Below are positions 9,930 to 19,217 of a stretch of DNA of 64,000 nt, in pieces. Under the pieces are notes generated by a model. It worked only from the letters and a program-made list of their open reading frames with translations, was not told the origin of the DNA and did no database searches. This DNA is from Oscillospiraceae bacterium (GTDB lineage Bacteria; Bacillota; Clostridia; Oscillospirales; Acutalibacteraceae): assembly GCA_015066205.1 (NCBI GenBank), contig SVOV01000002.1:32001-96000 (forward strand). Reading direction: 5' to 3'. Made by a program: the position numbers and the translations under genes. The first letter of the stretch is position 1; every line of letters starts with the position of its first letter.

Positions 9930-11420
9930 ATGAATTATACATCAACCAGAAACGATTCTCTCTCTGTTTCTTCAGCCTATGCTATAGCAAACGGTATTTC
10001 AGAGGAAGGCGGTCTTTTCGTGCCCACCGATATTCCCGAGGTATCTGCGGAATTCATTGAATCCCTCGTTCCTCTGACTTATATTGAGCGGGCTCGCAAG
10101 GTCCTCTCCCTTTATCTCACGGATTTTACCGCTGAAGAGATTGATGCCGACACATTCGGCGCATATTCAACGGGCTTTACCCACGAAAAGGTCGCTCCCC
10201 TTGTAAATCTTCACGGAAACACAAATATCCTCGAATTGTGGCACGGCCCCACCTGTGCCTTCAAGGATATGGCATTACAGCTTCTCCCCTATCTTCTCAC
10301 CTCAAGTGCGAAAAAAACTGCCGACGGCAAGGAAATAGTAATTCTTGTTGCCACCTCCGGTGATACGGGTAAGGCAGCTCTTGAGGGCTTCAAGGATGTT
10401 GACGGCACAAGAATACTCGTCTTCTATCCCAGCGACGGTGTCAGCGCAATGCAGAAGCTTCAGATGACAACACAGCAGGGTAAGAATGTAGGCGTATGTG
10501 CAATAAAGGGTAATTTTGACGATGCACAGACGGGCGTCAAGACCATATTCACAGACCCCGCCGTAAAAGCGAAGCTTCTTTCTGAAAATATGGCTTTCTC
10601 ATCGGCAAACTCCATAAACTGGGGCAGACTTGTTCCTCAGATAGTATATTATTTCTCCGCATATGCAGATATGATAGCCTCGGGACAGATAAAAAACGGC
10701 GACAAGATCAACTTCACAGTTCCCACAGGTAATTTCGGTAACATTCTTGCCGCTTATTATGCTATGAAAATGGGACTTCCCGTAAATAAGCTTATCTGCG
10801 CATCCAACGAAAACAATGTTCTTACAGAATTTATAAACACAGGCAGATATAACCGTGTAAGACAGTTCCATACGACCGTTTCTCCCTCAATGGATATTCT
10901 TGTTTCAAGTAACCTTGAAAGACTTATCTTCCATCTGAGTGACAAGGGAAGCGCCGAAACCGCAGAGCTCTTCGGAAAGCTCAAGGAAGACGGTGAATAT
11001 ACCGTTTCCGCCGATATGCTCGGAAAGATCCAATCAGTATTCTCAGCGGGCTGCTGTAACGACTGCGAGACCAAGAAGACAATAGGCGAAACCTTCTCCG
11101 CACATAATTATCTTCTTGATCCCCATACTGCAGTTGCCGTAAAGGTTTATAACAGCTACAAGGAAAGCACGGGTGACACCACACCCACAGTCATCGTTTC
11201 AACCGCTTCTCCCTACAAGTTCACTCCCGCAGTGCTTGAGGGTCTCGGAAAGTCTGCAGGCTCATCCGACGAATTCGATATGATCGATGCAGTTGTTTCT
11301 CACACCGGCGTTCCGGCTCCGAAGAAGCTTACAGAGTTAAAGGGAGCAACTCCACGCTTTACTCAAACTGTTGAAAAGACTGAGATGGAAGCAGTTGTGC
11401 TTTCTATGCTTGGTATCTGA
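9930..11420 (+). CDS. thrC: Threonine synthase
   Basis: 496 residues from ATG 9930, preceded by GGAGG at a good distance; an in-frame ATG at 9912 lies upstream of that site. The PLP lysine is in HGPTCAFKDMALQ and the phosphate-binding loop in ATSGDTGKAA. ThrC converts O-phosphohomoserine to threonine, the last step of threonine synthesis. The length (about 500) and N-terminal MNYTSTR identify the long type found in Clostridia. It is not next to other thr genes here. The upstream 130 bases are AT-rich and I see no leader peptide or riboswitch. Confidence 0.96.
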   Translation: MNYTSTRNDSLSVSSAYAIANGISEEGGLFVPTDIPEVSAEFIESLVPLTYIERARKVLSLYLTDFTAEEIDADTFGAYSTGFTHEKVAPLVNLHGNTNILELWHGPTCAFKDMALQLLPYLLTSSAKKTADGKEIVILVATSGDTGKAALEGFKDVDGTRILVFYPSDGVSAMQKLQMTTQQGKNVGVCAIKGNFDDAQTGVKTIFTDPAVKAKLLSENMAFSSANSINWGRLVPQIVYYFSAYADMIASGQIKNGDKINFTVPTGNFGNILAAYYAMKMGLPVNKLICASNENNVLTEFINTGRYNRVRQFHTTVSPSMDILVSSNLERLIFHLSDKGSAETAELFGKLKEDGEYTVSADMLGKIQSVFSAGCCNDCETKKTIGETFSAHNYLLDPHTAVAVKVYNSYKESTGDTTPTVIVSTASPYKFTPAVLEGLGKSAGSSDEFDMIDAVVSHTGVPAPKKLTELKGATPRFTQTVEKTEMEAVVLSMLGI

Positions 11421-11448
11421 TACGGCAAAGCCTTACGATGAAGCTTCC

Positions 11449-11631
11449 TCAGAATGTGCCTGTTTCGTTTTCACGCATCTTAAAGGTATCGCAGCAGGTA
11501 TCGCTGCACGAGCAGGCATTCTTACTGCCGACCTTTATTGAAGAGGCAGTGCATTTGCTGTCTGTCGAATGATAGACACAGTTCTTTGCTTCACAGAGGA
11601 TATTGCATTTCTCGTTACATTTCTTACTCAT
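11449..11631 (-). CDS. Cysteine-rich DUF1540 protein
   Basis: 60 residues with 10 cysteines. The DUF1540 pattern is visible: KNCVYHSTDSKCTASSIKVG followed by a CSCSDTCCDTF tail, with an additional Cys-rich N-terminus (CNEKCNILCEAKNC). Such small proteins are common in spore-forming Firmicutes and are presumed to bind a metal; no function is proven. AGGAGATG precedes the start. The gene converges on thrC with only 28 bases between them and no clear terminator. Confidence 0.85.
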   Translation of the reverse strand: MSKKCNEKCNILCEAKNCVYHSTDSKCTASSIKVGSKNACSCSDTCCDTFKMRENETGTF

Positions 11632-11788
11632 TTATATTCATCTCCTGCATTCTGAAAGCCGTTCATTCCCTGAAGGAAGAAACAATCAATTCTTAAAAAA
11701 ACGGGAATTCCCGGCTTTCTTTTTTATTGTTTTCACTTCGTTTCAATTTATTATCGGAAATTTTTGTATCAATTTATCAGGGTGAAAT

Positions 11789-12478
11789 ATGTCGGTTTAT
11801 GTTATAGGCGATCCCCATCTGTCACTCGGGACAGATAAACCAATGGATATATTCAGAGGCTGGACGGATTATACCGAAAGGCTTCGCAAAAACTGGGAAA
11901 GCATAGTATCCGAAAATGATACGGTCGTTATTCCCGGCGATATCTCCTGGGCTATGAGCCTTGAGGAAGCAAGGACGGATCTTGCTTTTATCGATGCTCT
12001 TCCCGGAAGAAAGATAATCGGCAAGGGCAACCACGACTACTGGTGGTGCACAATGAAAAAGATGAATGCGTTTCTTGAAGAAAACAAATTCTCTACCCTG
12101 AATTTTCTTTTCAATAATGCCTATGAAGCGGATGACATTGCAATATGCGGAACAAGAGGCTGGTTTTTTGACGATAAGGCGGAAAATGCCGAAAAGGTGA
12201 TATTAAGAGAGGCGGGAAGGCTTCGCACCTCAATAGAAGCGGCAAGGCTCACGGGAAAGGAGCCCGTAGCCTTTCTTCACTACCCCGTGATGTATGAATC
12301 GGGAGTCTGCCGTGAGCTGCTCGATGTGCTTACGGAATATGAAATCAAGCGCTGTTTCTTCGGGCATATTCACGGAGAACGCACGGGAAGATATGAGAAA
12401 TACACCCACGAGGGAATTACATTTTCTCTCATATCGGCGGATTTTCTCACATTCTGCCCAAAAAAAATCATACTTTAA
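11789..12478 (+). CDS. Cytosolic calcineurin-like phosphoesterase
   Basis: 229 residues without signal peptide. Metal-binding motifs appear in order as GDPHLS, PGDISWA, GKGNHDYWW, LHYPVM and GHIHGER. Full set and short length place it with predicted cytosolic phosphohydrolases of the metallophosphoesterase superfamily common in Firmicutes; substrate unknown. The gene is single, with a CGGGAATTCCCG palindrome plus T-run about 70 bases upstream (11699-11725). Confidence 0.85.
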   Translation: MSVYVIGDPHLSLGTDKPMDIFRGWTDYTERLRKNWESIVSENDTVVIPGDISWAMSLEEARTDLAFIDALPGRKIIGKGNHDYWWCTMKKMNAFLEENKFSTLNFLFNNAYEADDIAICGTRGWFFDDKAENAEKVILREAGRLRTSIEAARLTGKEPVAFLHYPVMYESGVCRELLDVLTEYEIKRCFFGHIHGERTGRYEKYTHEGITFSLISADFLTFCPKKIIL

Positions 12479-12599
12479 GTATATTATTCTTATAATTTTT
12501 TTATAAAAACAGTAGAAATTTAATTTTTTTTCTGCTATAATGATGTGGTTATAATTTTGACTGCCCTTACGGGCAAATAAAAGTCAGGAGGACTTTAAG

Positions 12600-13985
12600 A
12601 TGTTAAAATCATGTGAAAAAACAGGCACAAATGAATTTACCGTTGCTCTTTCTATTCCCGGAGATGTTTTTGAAAAAGCAATAAACACCGCTTACAACAA
12701 GGAAAAAGGCAAAATTAATCTCCCCGGCTTCAGAAAAGGCAAGGCTCCCAGAAGCATGATCGAAAAGGTTTACGGCGAAGGCGTTTTTTATGATGATGCT
12801 CTCGATATCGCATTCCCCGAGGTTTATGAGGCAGCAATCACAGAAGCAGGCATCGAGCCCGTTGACAATCCCTTTGATTTCGATATCAAGGAAATCGGCA
12901 AGAACGGTGTTGAGCTCGTTTGCAAGGTAACCGTTAAGCCCGAGATCACCATTGACGGCTACAAGGGTCTTTCAGCCGTAAAGGCTCCCGTTGAGGTTAC
13001 AGACGAAGAGGTTGACGCAGACATCCAGAGAAAGCTTGAGCAGAATGCAAGAATCATCTCTGTTGAGAATAAGGCTGTTGAAAACGGCAACATCGCAGTT
13101 ATCGACTTTGAAGGCTTTACAGACGGCGAGGCATTCGACGGCGGCAAGGCTGAAGAGTATGAGCTCGAGATCGGTTCAGGCTCCTTTATCCCCGGCTTTG
13201 AAGAGCAGATCATCGGTCACAATATCGGTGATGAATTCGATGTAAATGTTACCTTCCCCGAGGAATATGCAGAAAACCTTGCAGGTAAGAGCGCAGTATT
13301 CAAGATCAAGCTTCACGCTATCAAGGCTAAGGAGCTTCCCGCTCTTGATGATGATTTTGTTAAGGATGTTTCAGAATTCGATACACTTGATGAATACAAG
13401 GCTGATATCAGAAAGACTCTTGAAGAAAGCAAGCAGAAGTCTTCCGAATCCGCTTTCAAGAACGATATCTATGATAAGCTCAGTGAGCTCGTAACCGAAG
13501 AAATTCCCGAGGCTATGGTTAACAGAACTATTGACAATATGGTTTCCGAATTCAAGTATAATGTTGAATCTCAGGGTCTTCCCTTTGAGCAGTATCTCGG
13601 TTATCTCGGAATGACAGTAGATTCCGTCAAAGAGACCTACAAGGACAGAGCTCTCAAGGATGTAAAGATCGAGCTTGCTCTTGAAAAGATCGCAGAGCTT
13701 GAAGGCGTTGAGGTTACTGACGAGGATGTTGATGCCGAAATGACAGCTATGGCTGAAAAGTACGGCGTTGATCTTGAGGTCGTAAAGAAGGCTGTTTTAC
13801 CCGAAACAGTAAAGAAGGAGCTCAAGGCAAGAAAGGCTGACGAAATCATCTTCGCAAACGCAAAGGCAGAGGGCGAGCCCAAGAAGAAGGCTGCAAAGAA
13901 GCCCGCCGCAAAGAAGACAACAAAGAAAAAGGCTGAAGAGGCTCCCGCCGAGGAAGCACCTGCTGAAGAAGCAGCAGCTGAATAA
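12600..13985 (+). CDS. tig: Trigger factor, ribosome-associated chaperone and prolyl isomerase
   Basis: 461 residues. The N-terminal ribosome-binding signature is present (LPGFRKGKAPRSMIEK), followed by the FKBP-type isomerase domain (about 150-235) and the helical chaperone arms. The last about 37 residues form an added tail: a Lys/Ala/Pro-rich stretch (KKKAAKKPAAKKTTKKK) followed by a Glu/Ala/Pro-rich one. Most trigger factors end near residue 430, so the tail is an extension. Codons are strongly biased, as expected for a highly expressed gene. The RBS is AGGAGG, and clpP and clpX follow. Confidence 0.96.
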   Translation: MLKSCEKTGTNEFTVALSIPGDVFEKAINTAYNKEKGKINLPGFRKGKAPRSMIEKVYGEGVFYDDALDIAFPEVYEAAITEAGIEPVDNPFDFDIKEIGKNGVELVCKVTVKPEITIDGYKGLSAVKAPVEVTDEEVDADIQRKLEQNARIISVENKAVENGNIAVIDFEGFTDGEAFDGGKAEEYELEIGSGSFIPGFEEQIIGHNIGDEFDVNVTFPEEYAENLAGKSAVFKIKLHAIKAKELPALDDDFVKDVSEFDTLDEYKADIRKTLEESKQKSSESAFKNDIYDKLSELVTEEIPEAMVNRTIDNMVSEFKYNVESQGLPFEQYLGYLGMTVDSVKETYKDRALKDVKIELALEKIAELEGVEVTDEDVDAEMTAMAEKYGVDLEVVKKAVLPETVKKELKARKADEIIFANAKAEGEPKKKAAKKPAAKKTTKKKAEEAPAEEAPAEEAAAE

Positions 13986-14129
13986 TTTCGGTAAATCGGT
14001 CAAGCATATAAAAGGAAAAGTTTTCCTGTCAGCATAATTTAAGGTTCGGTATGATATAATCAATATGAAAAATACCGAAAGCAGGAATTTTTCAGCAGAT
14101 GTTTCCCGAAAAATTTTCCGCAAATACCG

Positions 14130-14164
14130 GAACGGTCGGGATATTTTTCTCCGACCGTTCTTTT
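14130..14164 (+). terminator. Terminator between tig and clpP
   Basis: A 10-bp stem (GAACGGTCGG / CCGACCGTTC) with a 11-base T-rich loop is followed by TTTT. It sits 25 bases before clpP, so it may end tig transcripts or attenuate read-through into clpP. A TATAAT at 14055-14060 upstream of it has no good -35 box. Confidence 0.7.
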
Positions 14165-14189
14165 AAAAATCAAACAGGAGGAATCCGTT

Positions 14190-14789
14190 ATGTTACCTAA
14201 TCCCTATATGTCACTTGTACCCACCGTTATTGAACAGACAAACCGCGGTGAGAGAGCATATGATATTTATTCCCGCCTTCTCAATGACAGAATCATTGTT
14301 CTTTCCGAAGAGGTCAACGATGTTACGGCAAGTCTTGTTGTGGCACAGCTTCTTTTCCTTGAAGGACAGGATCCCGATAAGGATATCTCTCTTTATATCA
14401 ACTCTCCCGGCGGCTCTGTTTCTGCAGGCTTTGCAATTTTTGACACAATGAACTACATCAAATGCGATGTTTCAACCATCTGTATGGGTATGGCAGCATC
14501 CATGGGTGCATTTCTTCTTGCAGCAGGCGCACCCGGTAAGAGATATGCTCTTCCCAACGCAGAAATTATGATACATCAGCCTCTCGGCGGTGCAAGAGGT
14601 CAGGCATCAGATATCAAGATAGCCGCTGACCATATCTTAAAGACAAGACAGAAGCTCAATGAGATCCTTGCAAAGGAAACAGGAAAGCCCATTGAGATCA
14701 TCGAAAAGGATACAGACCGCGACAATTTTATGAGTGCCCAAGAGGCTCTCGAATACGGTCTTATCGACAAGGTTCTCTATAACAGATAA
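14190..14789 (+). CDS. clpP: ATP-dependent Clp protease proteolytic subunit
   Basis: 199 residues. The serine protease triad is visible: Ser104 in [11 protein letters not shown], His129 in MIHQPLGG, and the Asp near residue 178 (KDTDRDNFM region). ClpP forms the 14-subunit barrel that degrades substrates fed by ClpX or ClpC. It is followed at 18 bases by clpX in the same direction. The start is ATG 14190, preceded by AGGAGG. Confidence 0.98.
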   Translation: MLPNPYMSLVPTVIEQTNRGERAYDIYSRLLNDRIIVLSEEVNDVTASLVVAQLLFLEGQDPDKDISLYINSPGGSVSAGFAIFDTMNYIKCDVSTICMGMAASMGAFLLAAGAPGKRYALPNAEIMIHQPLGGARGQASDIKIAADHILKTRQKLNEILAKETGKPIEIIEKDTDRDNFMSAQEALEYGLIDKVLYNR

Positions 14790-14807
14790 AAGCGGGAGGA
14801 AAATCCA

Positions 14808-16106
14808 TTGGCTAAATACGACGATCCCAACAACAAAGAAAGGATCCGCTGTTCGTTCTGCGGCAGAACCCAGGAGCAGGTGTCTATGCTTATTCAGGGT
14901 CCCAATGCATTTATATGTGATGAATGTATTGAAAACTGTGTCAATATCATCTCTTCGGGCGATAGCGAGAAAAAGAGCTCAAAGAAGAAATCTCCCTCAC
15001 CGAGAATTCTGCCAAAGCCCGAGGAGCTCAAGGCAAAGCTTGATGAATATGTTATCGGGCAGGACGAAGCAAAAATTGCTCTTTCTGTAGCAGTTTACAA
15101 CCACTACAAGAGAATTTACAGAAAAGCAAAAACCGATGTTGAAATAACAAAATCCAATGTCTTGCTTTTAGGCCCTACGGGTGTGGGCAAGACCTTCCTT
15201 GCACAGACACTTGCAAAGACTCTTGATGTACCCTTTGCCATTGCAGATGCCACTACCCTTACGGAAGCGGGCTATGTAGGTGAGGATGTTGAAAACATTC
15301 TCTTAAGACTTATACAGGCCGCTGATTTTGACATTGACAAGGCTGAGCGCGGTATCATTTATGTTGATGAAATCGATAAAATTGCAAGAAAAAGCGAAAA
15401 CACCTCCATTACCCGTGATGTAAGCGGTGAGGGTGTTCAACAGGCTCTTCTGAAGATTCTTGAGGGCACGGTTGCAAATGTTCCCCCGCAGGGCGGAAGA
15501 AAGCATCCCCAGCAGGAATTTTTACAGATAGACACAAGCAATATTCTTTTCATCTGCGGCGGTGCATTTGACGGCATTGAAAAAATAGTTGAAAAGAGAA
15601 TGGGCAATTCCGTTCTCGGCTTCGGCTCGGAGATCCTTATAAAATCGGAGCTTGACGAAAATGCAATTATGAGCAAGGTCATTCCTCAGGACCTTGTAAA
15701 GTTCGGTCTTATTCCCGAGCTTGTGGGAAGACTTCCCGTGCTCACAGCCCTAAAGAACCTTGACGAGGAAGCTCTTATAAGAATTCTCAAGGAGCCTAAG
15801 AACTCCCTTTACAAGCAGTATCAGGGTCTTTTCAGCATTGATAATGTTGAGCTTGAGTTCACTCCCGAGGCATTCACTGAAATTGCAAGATCCGCCCTTG
15901 AAAAGAAAACGGGCGCAAGAGGACTTCGTGCAATAATGGAAAAGGTGCTTCTTCCCATTATGTACACGGCTCCCTCGGATGCGACCATTGAAAAGATCAC
16001 CGTAACAAAGGAATGTGTTACAGAGGGTGAGCTTCCCGTGATTCAGAGGAATCCCGCAAGGATCACTGCAAAAAACACAAATGCTCTTAAGCCCACAATA
16101 GCATAA
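14808..16106 (+). CDS. clpX: ATP-dependent Clp protease ATP-binding subunit ClpX
   Basis: 432 residues starting at TTG 14808, with GGGAGG upstream. The N-terminal zinc-binding domain has two Cys pairs (RCSFCGR and CDECIENC), followed by AAA+ motifs: Walker A GPTGVGKT, Walker [10 protein letters not shown], and the C-terminal IGF-type loop region (SVLGFGSE). ClpX unfolds substrates and feeds them to ClpP. The order tig, clpP, clpX is the common bacterial arrangement. Confidence 0.98.
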   Translation: MAKYDDPNNKERIRCSFCGRTQEQVSMLIQGPNAFICDECIENCVNIISSGDSEKKSSKKKSPSPRILPKPEELKAKLDEYVIGQDEAKIALSVAVYNHYKRIYRKAKTDVEITKSNVLLLGPTGVGKTFLAQTLAKTLDVPFAIADATTLTEAGYVGEDVENILLRLIQAADFDIDKAERGIIYVDEIDKIARKSENTSITRDVSGEGVQQALLKILEGTVANVPPQGGRKHPQQEFLQIDTSNILFICGGAFDGIEKIVEKRMGNSVLGFGSEILIKSELDENAIMSKVIPQDLVKFGLIPELVGRLPVLTALKNLDEEALIRILKEPKNSLYKQYQGLFSIDNVELEFTPEAFTEIARSALEKKTGARGLRAIMEKVLLPIMYTAPSDATIEKITVTKECVTEGELPVIQRNPARITAKNTNALKPTIA

Positions 16107-16111
16107 AAATT

Positions 16112-16142
16112 CAGTCCGTGAGTTTTCACGGACTGCTTTTTT
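16112..16142 (+). terminator. Terminator of the clpP-clpX transcript
   Basis: A 10-bp stem (CAGTCCGTGA / TCACGGACTG) with a 4-base loop is followed by CTTTTTT. Confidence 0.9.
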
Positions 16143-16210
16143 AATATACAGGAATTTATTTACTTTGTGACAAAAAACCTTTTCGCTCTGAAGCTACGGT
16201 GCGAATGTTT

Positions 16211-16792
16211 TTATTCACTGAGCATATAGAAATTCTTTATTTTTTCAAGCTTATAATACTCTTCTTTAACTACCCTGAAGCCGAGCTTTTCATAAAAGCC
16301 CACATTCTCGGGGTTCTGTGTTTCAAGCCCTACCTTTATGCCCTTTTCTTTCATATCCTCAAGTCCCATTTTTATAAGCCTTGTTGCAATTCCCTTTCCC
16401 TGATGCTCCTTTGCAACAAAGACGGGAGAAATGATATAGGTCTTTTCATCAAATATTTCGGAATTATCAAGATGGGAATAAGCGAGAAGGGCTTTGAGCG
16501 TTATAGGCCAGTAAAGAACAAGGAATACCCAGTTGGGGCACTTGAGAAACTGGAGCATGGTATAATCATAATGGGCTTCGCGGAGAATAAGAAGTCCTCT
16601 TTTTTCATCGTCGAAATAGAAAATATCCTTTTTTCTTGAGGAATTGAGCCGAAGCAGCAGCCAGTGATAGATAAATTTCTTACGGATCTTTTCGTTTTTA
16701 CAGGCAAATACATAAACGGGGTCGTTTACATAGGCTTCGCTTGCCTGTTTTGCATAGAATTTAAGCTCCCTGAGAGAAATTTTTTCTGCCAT
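16211..16792 (-). CDS. GNAT-family N-acetyltransferase
   Basis: 193 residues. The acetyl-CoA binding motif A is seen as VAKEHQGKGIATRLIKMGLE (Q/R-x-x-G-x-G/A), followed by motif B in NVGFYEKLGFRVVKEE. Substrate unknown; the N-terminal half (rich in Tyr, Lys and Trp) is typical of stand-alone GNAT enzymes of Firmicutes. AAAGGAG lies upstream of the ATG. The gene is downstream of the serpin gene but separated from it by a terminator. Confidence 0.85.
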   Translation of the reverse strand: MAEKISLRELKFYAKQASEAYVNDPVYVFACKNEKIRKKFIYHWLLLRLNSSRKKDIFYFDDEKRGLLILREAHYDYTMLQFLKCPNWVFLVLYWPITLKALLAYSHLDNSEIFDEKTYIISPVFVAKEHQGKGIATRLIKMGLEDMKEKGIKVGLETQNPENVGFYEKLGFRVVKEEYYKLEKIKNFYMLSE

Positions 16793-16863
16793 AAAAATTC
16801 TCCTTTTACTTTATTATATATATTTTATCATATATCATATTATAAAGCAACAGCAACAGCTTA

Positions 16864-16901
16864 CAAAAAAACAGCGGAGTGTCCGGAAGAACACTCCGCT
16901 G
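16864..16901 (-). terminator. Terminator of the sigma-serpin operon
   Basis: Read on the minus strand, an 11-12 bp stem (CAGCGGAGTGT / ACACTCCGCTG) ends in a run of seven T, just after the serpin stop codon. Confidence 0.9.
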
Positions 16902-16910
16902 CGGCTGATT

Positions 16911-18470
16911 TTACGGCTCGTTGACTACACCTGCAAAAAGCACGGTTTCACTGTCGTGGGTTATCACAAAGCCGAAGGGACGGTCAAATCTCAATAAGAC
17001 CTCTTCCTCGGGAGGCATTGAGCCGGTAGCCTCAAGCATAAGTGTATAAGCGGCGGCTGAAACACCCTCCTCATCCGCCTTTACCCTTACATTGTGCATA
17101 GCCTCGGATAAATATATGGGTCTTTCATCGGAAAGGGGCGAAAAATCGGCTTTCACGGGATCGAGGACATCGGTTATTCCCATTTCAGAAAGAGTATCAA
17201 TAAGTCTGCTTTCGCTTGATATATCAAAGGCGGGAACATAGAGATCCACCATAACAGGGGCGGCATTCTTATGGGAATAGAAAAGATTTACGGGTAAAAG
17301 AAGAATATCCTGAAGCTCCTTTTCACTCATAACCTCTTCAGGTGTAAAGCCCTCATCGGGAAGAATGAACCACATTCTGCCCGTCATATCAAAATCCATA
17401 TAGACCGCAGTATATTTTTCACCCCAGAAATAGAGCATCTGTGTCTTTCTGTGCATAAAATCGGCTTTTTTATCCCCCGACGGAGAATGGAAAATACCCT
17501 CTTCGGTTTCTCCCTTGAAGAAGCCTGACTGCCATTTGGCATTGAAAAGCACGGTAGAGGCAATAGCTAACACCGTATCCTTTCCCGTTTTTACATCAGG
17601 AGAAAACATTCCGTCTGTCTGCTCGTTTATCCAGGCATTTATCATATTATTGTAGCCCTCTGTACCCATTTTTCCCGAATGTACGGAAGATAGGTATTTT
17701 TCGGCAATAGTGAGAACGGTCTGCTTTTTATACTTTACATCGTCACTGAGCCACAGAGAATTTGCAATAACGCTCTTTGTTGCACCGTCATTCATAAAGT
17801 TTTTTTTCCATATGGCAGAAGCGTTTTCTCTTAAAGCTTCTATATCGGTCACCCCGAGAGCGTCAAGGATCTGCTTTCTCGTATTTCCGCCGCAGGTTTC
17901 CGCAAGTACACTCAGCGCCATATAGATATTTACTGGTGAAACGGCTTTATTGAGTCCGTCCTCTTCCGATAAGAGCTTATCAAAAAGAGCAAATGAGAAT
18001 TCATTTACGGGACGGCTGTCAATTTCCGTACCGAGATATTCATACTCCTGCTCTCTCCAGTCTTCATAGTTTTGCCTGTACTCTTCTGTGTTATAGAAAT
18101 CGGGATCGGCGGATTCTGCAAGAATAGGATACTGCACCATTTCGGGATATTCTGCCTTTGCAAGAACAGTACCTTTAATTGGGGAATACTCGGTTTTGTT
18201 GCCTTCACCGCTGCTGTTGTTCTGCTGGGACTGTTGAGAGCTGTTATCAATATCCTGAACACTTTCATTTGATGTATGGTTTTCAGGAAGAAGCTCTTCA
18301 CCGCCGAATTCATTTATAAGAGCAAGTGATATTATCACGGCAAAAACGGCTGCAAGGGAAATGATAAAGGGAACGAGGCGCTTTTTCTTTTTTACCTGAA
18401 AAGCCTCGGCTTCATCCAAAAAAGCGGGGTCAATATCAGACATTGCAATAAACAGATCTTCTTTTTTCAT
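16911..18470 (-). CDS. Membrane-anchored serpin with an anti-sigma-like N-terminus
   Basis: 519 residues in three parts. Residues 1-30 (MKKEDLFIAMSDIDPAFLDEA, then KKKKR) resemble the short cytosolic head of proteins that follow ECF sigma genes in Clostridia. Residues 31-52 are one transmembrane helix with the basic side inside. A Ser/Asn/Gln-rich linker (about 60-95) leads to a serpin domain (about 155-519). The serpin hinge is EEGVSAAAYT (467-476), which puts the reactive bond close to Gly483-Ser484; the C-terminal FDRPFGFVITHDSETVLFAGVV is diagnostic. An intact hinge of small residues suggests an inhibitory serpin that traps a protease outside the cell. The gene overlaps the sigma gene by 4 bases (ATGA), so the two are translated together. 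I infer that it may act as a regulator of that sigma factor; an anchored protease inhibitor under its control is the alternative. Confidence 0.85.
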   Translation of the reverse strand: MKKEDLFIAMSDIDPAFLDEAEAFQVKKKKRLVPFIISLAAVFAVIISLALINEFGGEELLPENHTSNESVQDIDNSSQQSQQNNSSGEGNKTEYSPIKGTVLAKAEYPEMVQYPILAESADPDFYNTEEYRQNYEDWREQEYEYLGTEIDSRPVNEFSFALFDKLLSEEDGLNKAVSPVNIYMALSVLAETCGGNTRKQILDALGVTDIEALRENASAIWKKNFMNDGATKSVIANSLWLSDDVKYKKQTVLTIAEKYLSSVHSGKMGTEGYNNMINAWINEQTDGMFSPDVKTGKDTVLAIASTVLFNAKWQSGFFKGETEEGIFHSPSGDKKADFMHRKTQMLYFWGEKYTAVYMDFDMTGRMWFILPDEGFTPEEVMSEKELQDILLLPVNLFYSHKNAAPVMVDLYVPAFDISSESRLIDTLSEMGITDVLDPVKADFSPLSDERPIYLSEAMHNVRVKADEEGVSAAAYTLMLEATGSMPPEEEVLLRFDRPFGFVITHDSETVLFAGVVNEP

Positions 18471-19024
18471 ACCGCAACACCTTCCTTTTCAAGTTCTTTT
18501 TTCAGTTTGTTTCTGATTCGGAATAATTTAGATGATATATCAGAAGGGGAACGGGCAGCCCTTTCTGCTATATTTTTTATACTGTCCCCGTAATAATACC
18601 GAAGAATGAAGACGGCTCTGTCCTCCTTGGAAAGAGTCCCGAGAAAGGCATTTATGATTTCCGCCGTTTCTCTGACGAGAAATTCGTCCTCAACGCTCTC
18701 CTTTGAGGGAATACATTCGGAAAGCTCATCAAGAAGCACCGTAAGACCGCCGTTTCTTTTTGAAGCGGTATTTTTTCTCCATATACCGATAGCGCAGTTT
18801 CTGACAATTTTTCCAATATATGCCTTAAAATATTCGGGTCTTTCGGGCGGAACGGAATTCCATATCTTAAGATAGGTATCATTTTCACATTCCTCGGTAT
18901 CTTCATTATTTCCCGTAATACCGAAGGCAACATAACGGATAAACCCGCCGTATTTTACGGCAGTTTCTCTGACAGCTGATTCATTCCTTTGAAAATAGAG
19001 CTCTATTATAGCATTATCATCCAT
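18467..19024 (-). CDS. ECF-type RNA polymerase sigma factor
   Basis: 185 residues from ATG 19024. A longer frame begins with GTG at 19039, but its second to fourth codons are the GAGGAGGG ribosome binding site. Region 2 is visible around TEECENDTYLKIWNSVPPER and region 4 around LSKEDRAVFILRYYYGDSI with the helix-turn-helix RAARSPSDISSKLFRIRNKL. It belongs to the sigma-70-like family used for envelope and stress responses. The downstream partner is the serpin fusion, which occupies the place where an anti-sigma factor is normally encoded. No self-recognised promoter repeat was identified; a housekeeping-type promoter lies upstream. Confidence 0.93.
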   Translation of the reverse strand: MDDNAIIELYFQRNESAVRETAVKYGGFIRYVAFGITGNNEDTEECENDTYLKIWNSVPPERPEYFKAYIGKIVRNCAIGIWRKNTASKRNGGLTVLLDELSECIPSKESVEDEFLVRETAEIINAFLGTLSKEDRAVFILRYYYGDSIKNIAERAARSPSDISSKLFRIRNKLKKELEKEGVAV

Positions 19025-19083
19025 TTTATCCCTCCTCACCCTTTAAGACGCAGAAAAAACACAAATATTCGTTTAATATCTGT

Positions 19084-19112
19084 ATTTTATATAAATTTTT
19101 TCTTTTTATCAA
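19084..19112 (-). promoter_or_regulatory. Sigma-A type promoter of the ECF sigma-serpin operon
   Basis: On the minus strand TTGATA (19107-19112), a 17-base spacer and TAAAAT (19084-19089) precede the sigma gene by about 60 bases. Its house-keeping form means the operon can be transcribed without the ECF factor itself. Confidence 0.6.
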
Positions 19113-19156
19113 GAAAAACAAAAAAACAGTATCAAAATACCGTCATAAAAGAAAAA

Positions 19157-19191
19157 AGAAAAGCGTTCGGTGTCCGAACGCTTTTCTTTAA
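19157..19191. terminator. Terminator after micropeptide 1
   Basis: A long stem (AGAAAAGCGTTCGG / CCGAACGCTTTTCT) with a 2-4 base loop, with A and T runs on its flanks. It separates the micropeptide gene at 19218 from the sigma gene on the same strand, and can work in both directions. Confidence 0.85.
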
Positions 19192-19217
19192 TACAGATCT
19201 GTGTTAATTAAAAAAAC

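Noticed and set aside
11699-11725. CGGGAATTCCCG palindrome with T-run as a terminator
   Set aside because: No plus-strand gene ends before it in a position that needs it (thrC ends 280 bases earlier with the DUF1540 gene between on the other strand); it could be a 5' hairpin but nothing supports more.
19025-19039. GTG start of the sigma factor at 19039
   Set aside because: Its first codons form the GAGGAGGG ribosome binding site of ATG 19024.
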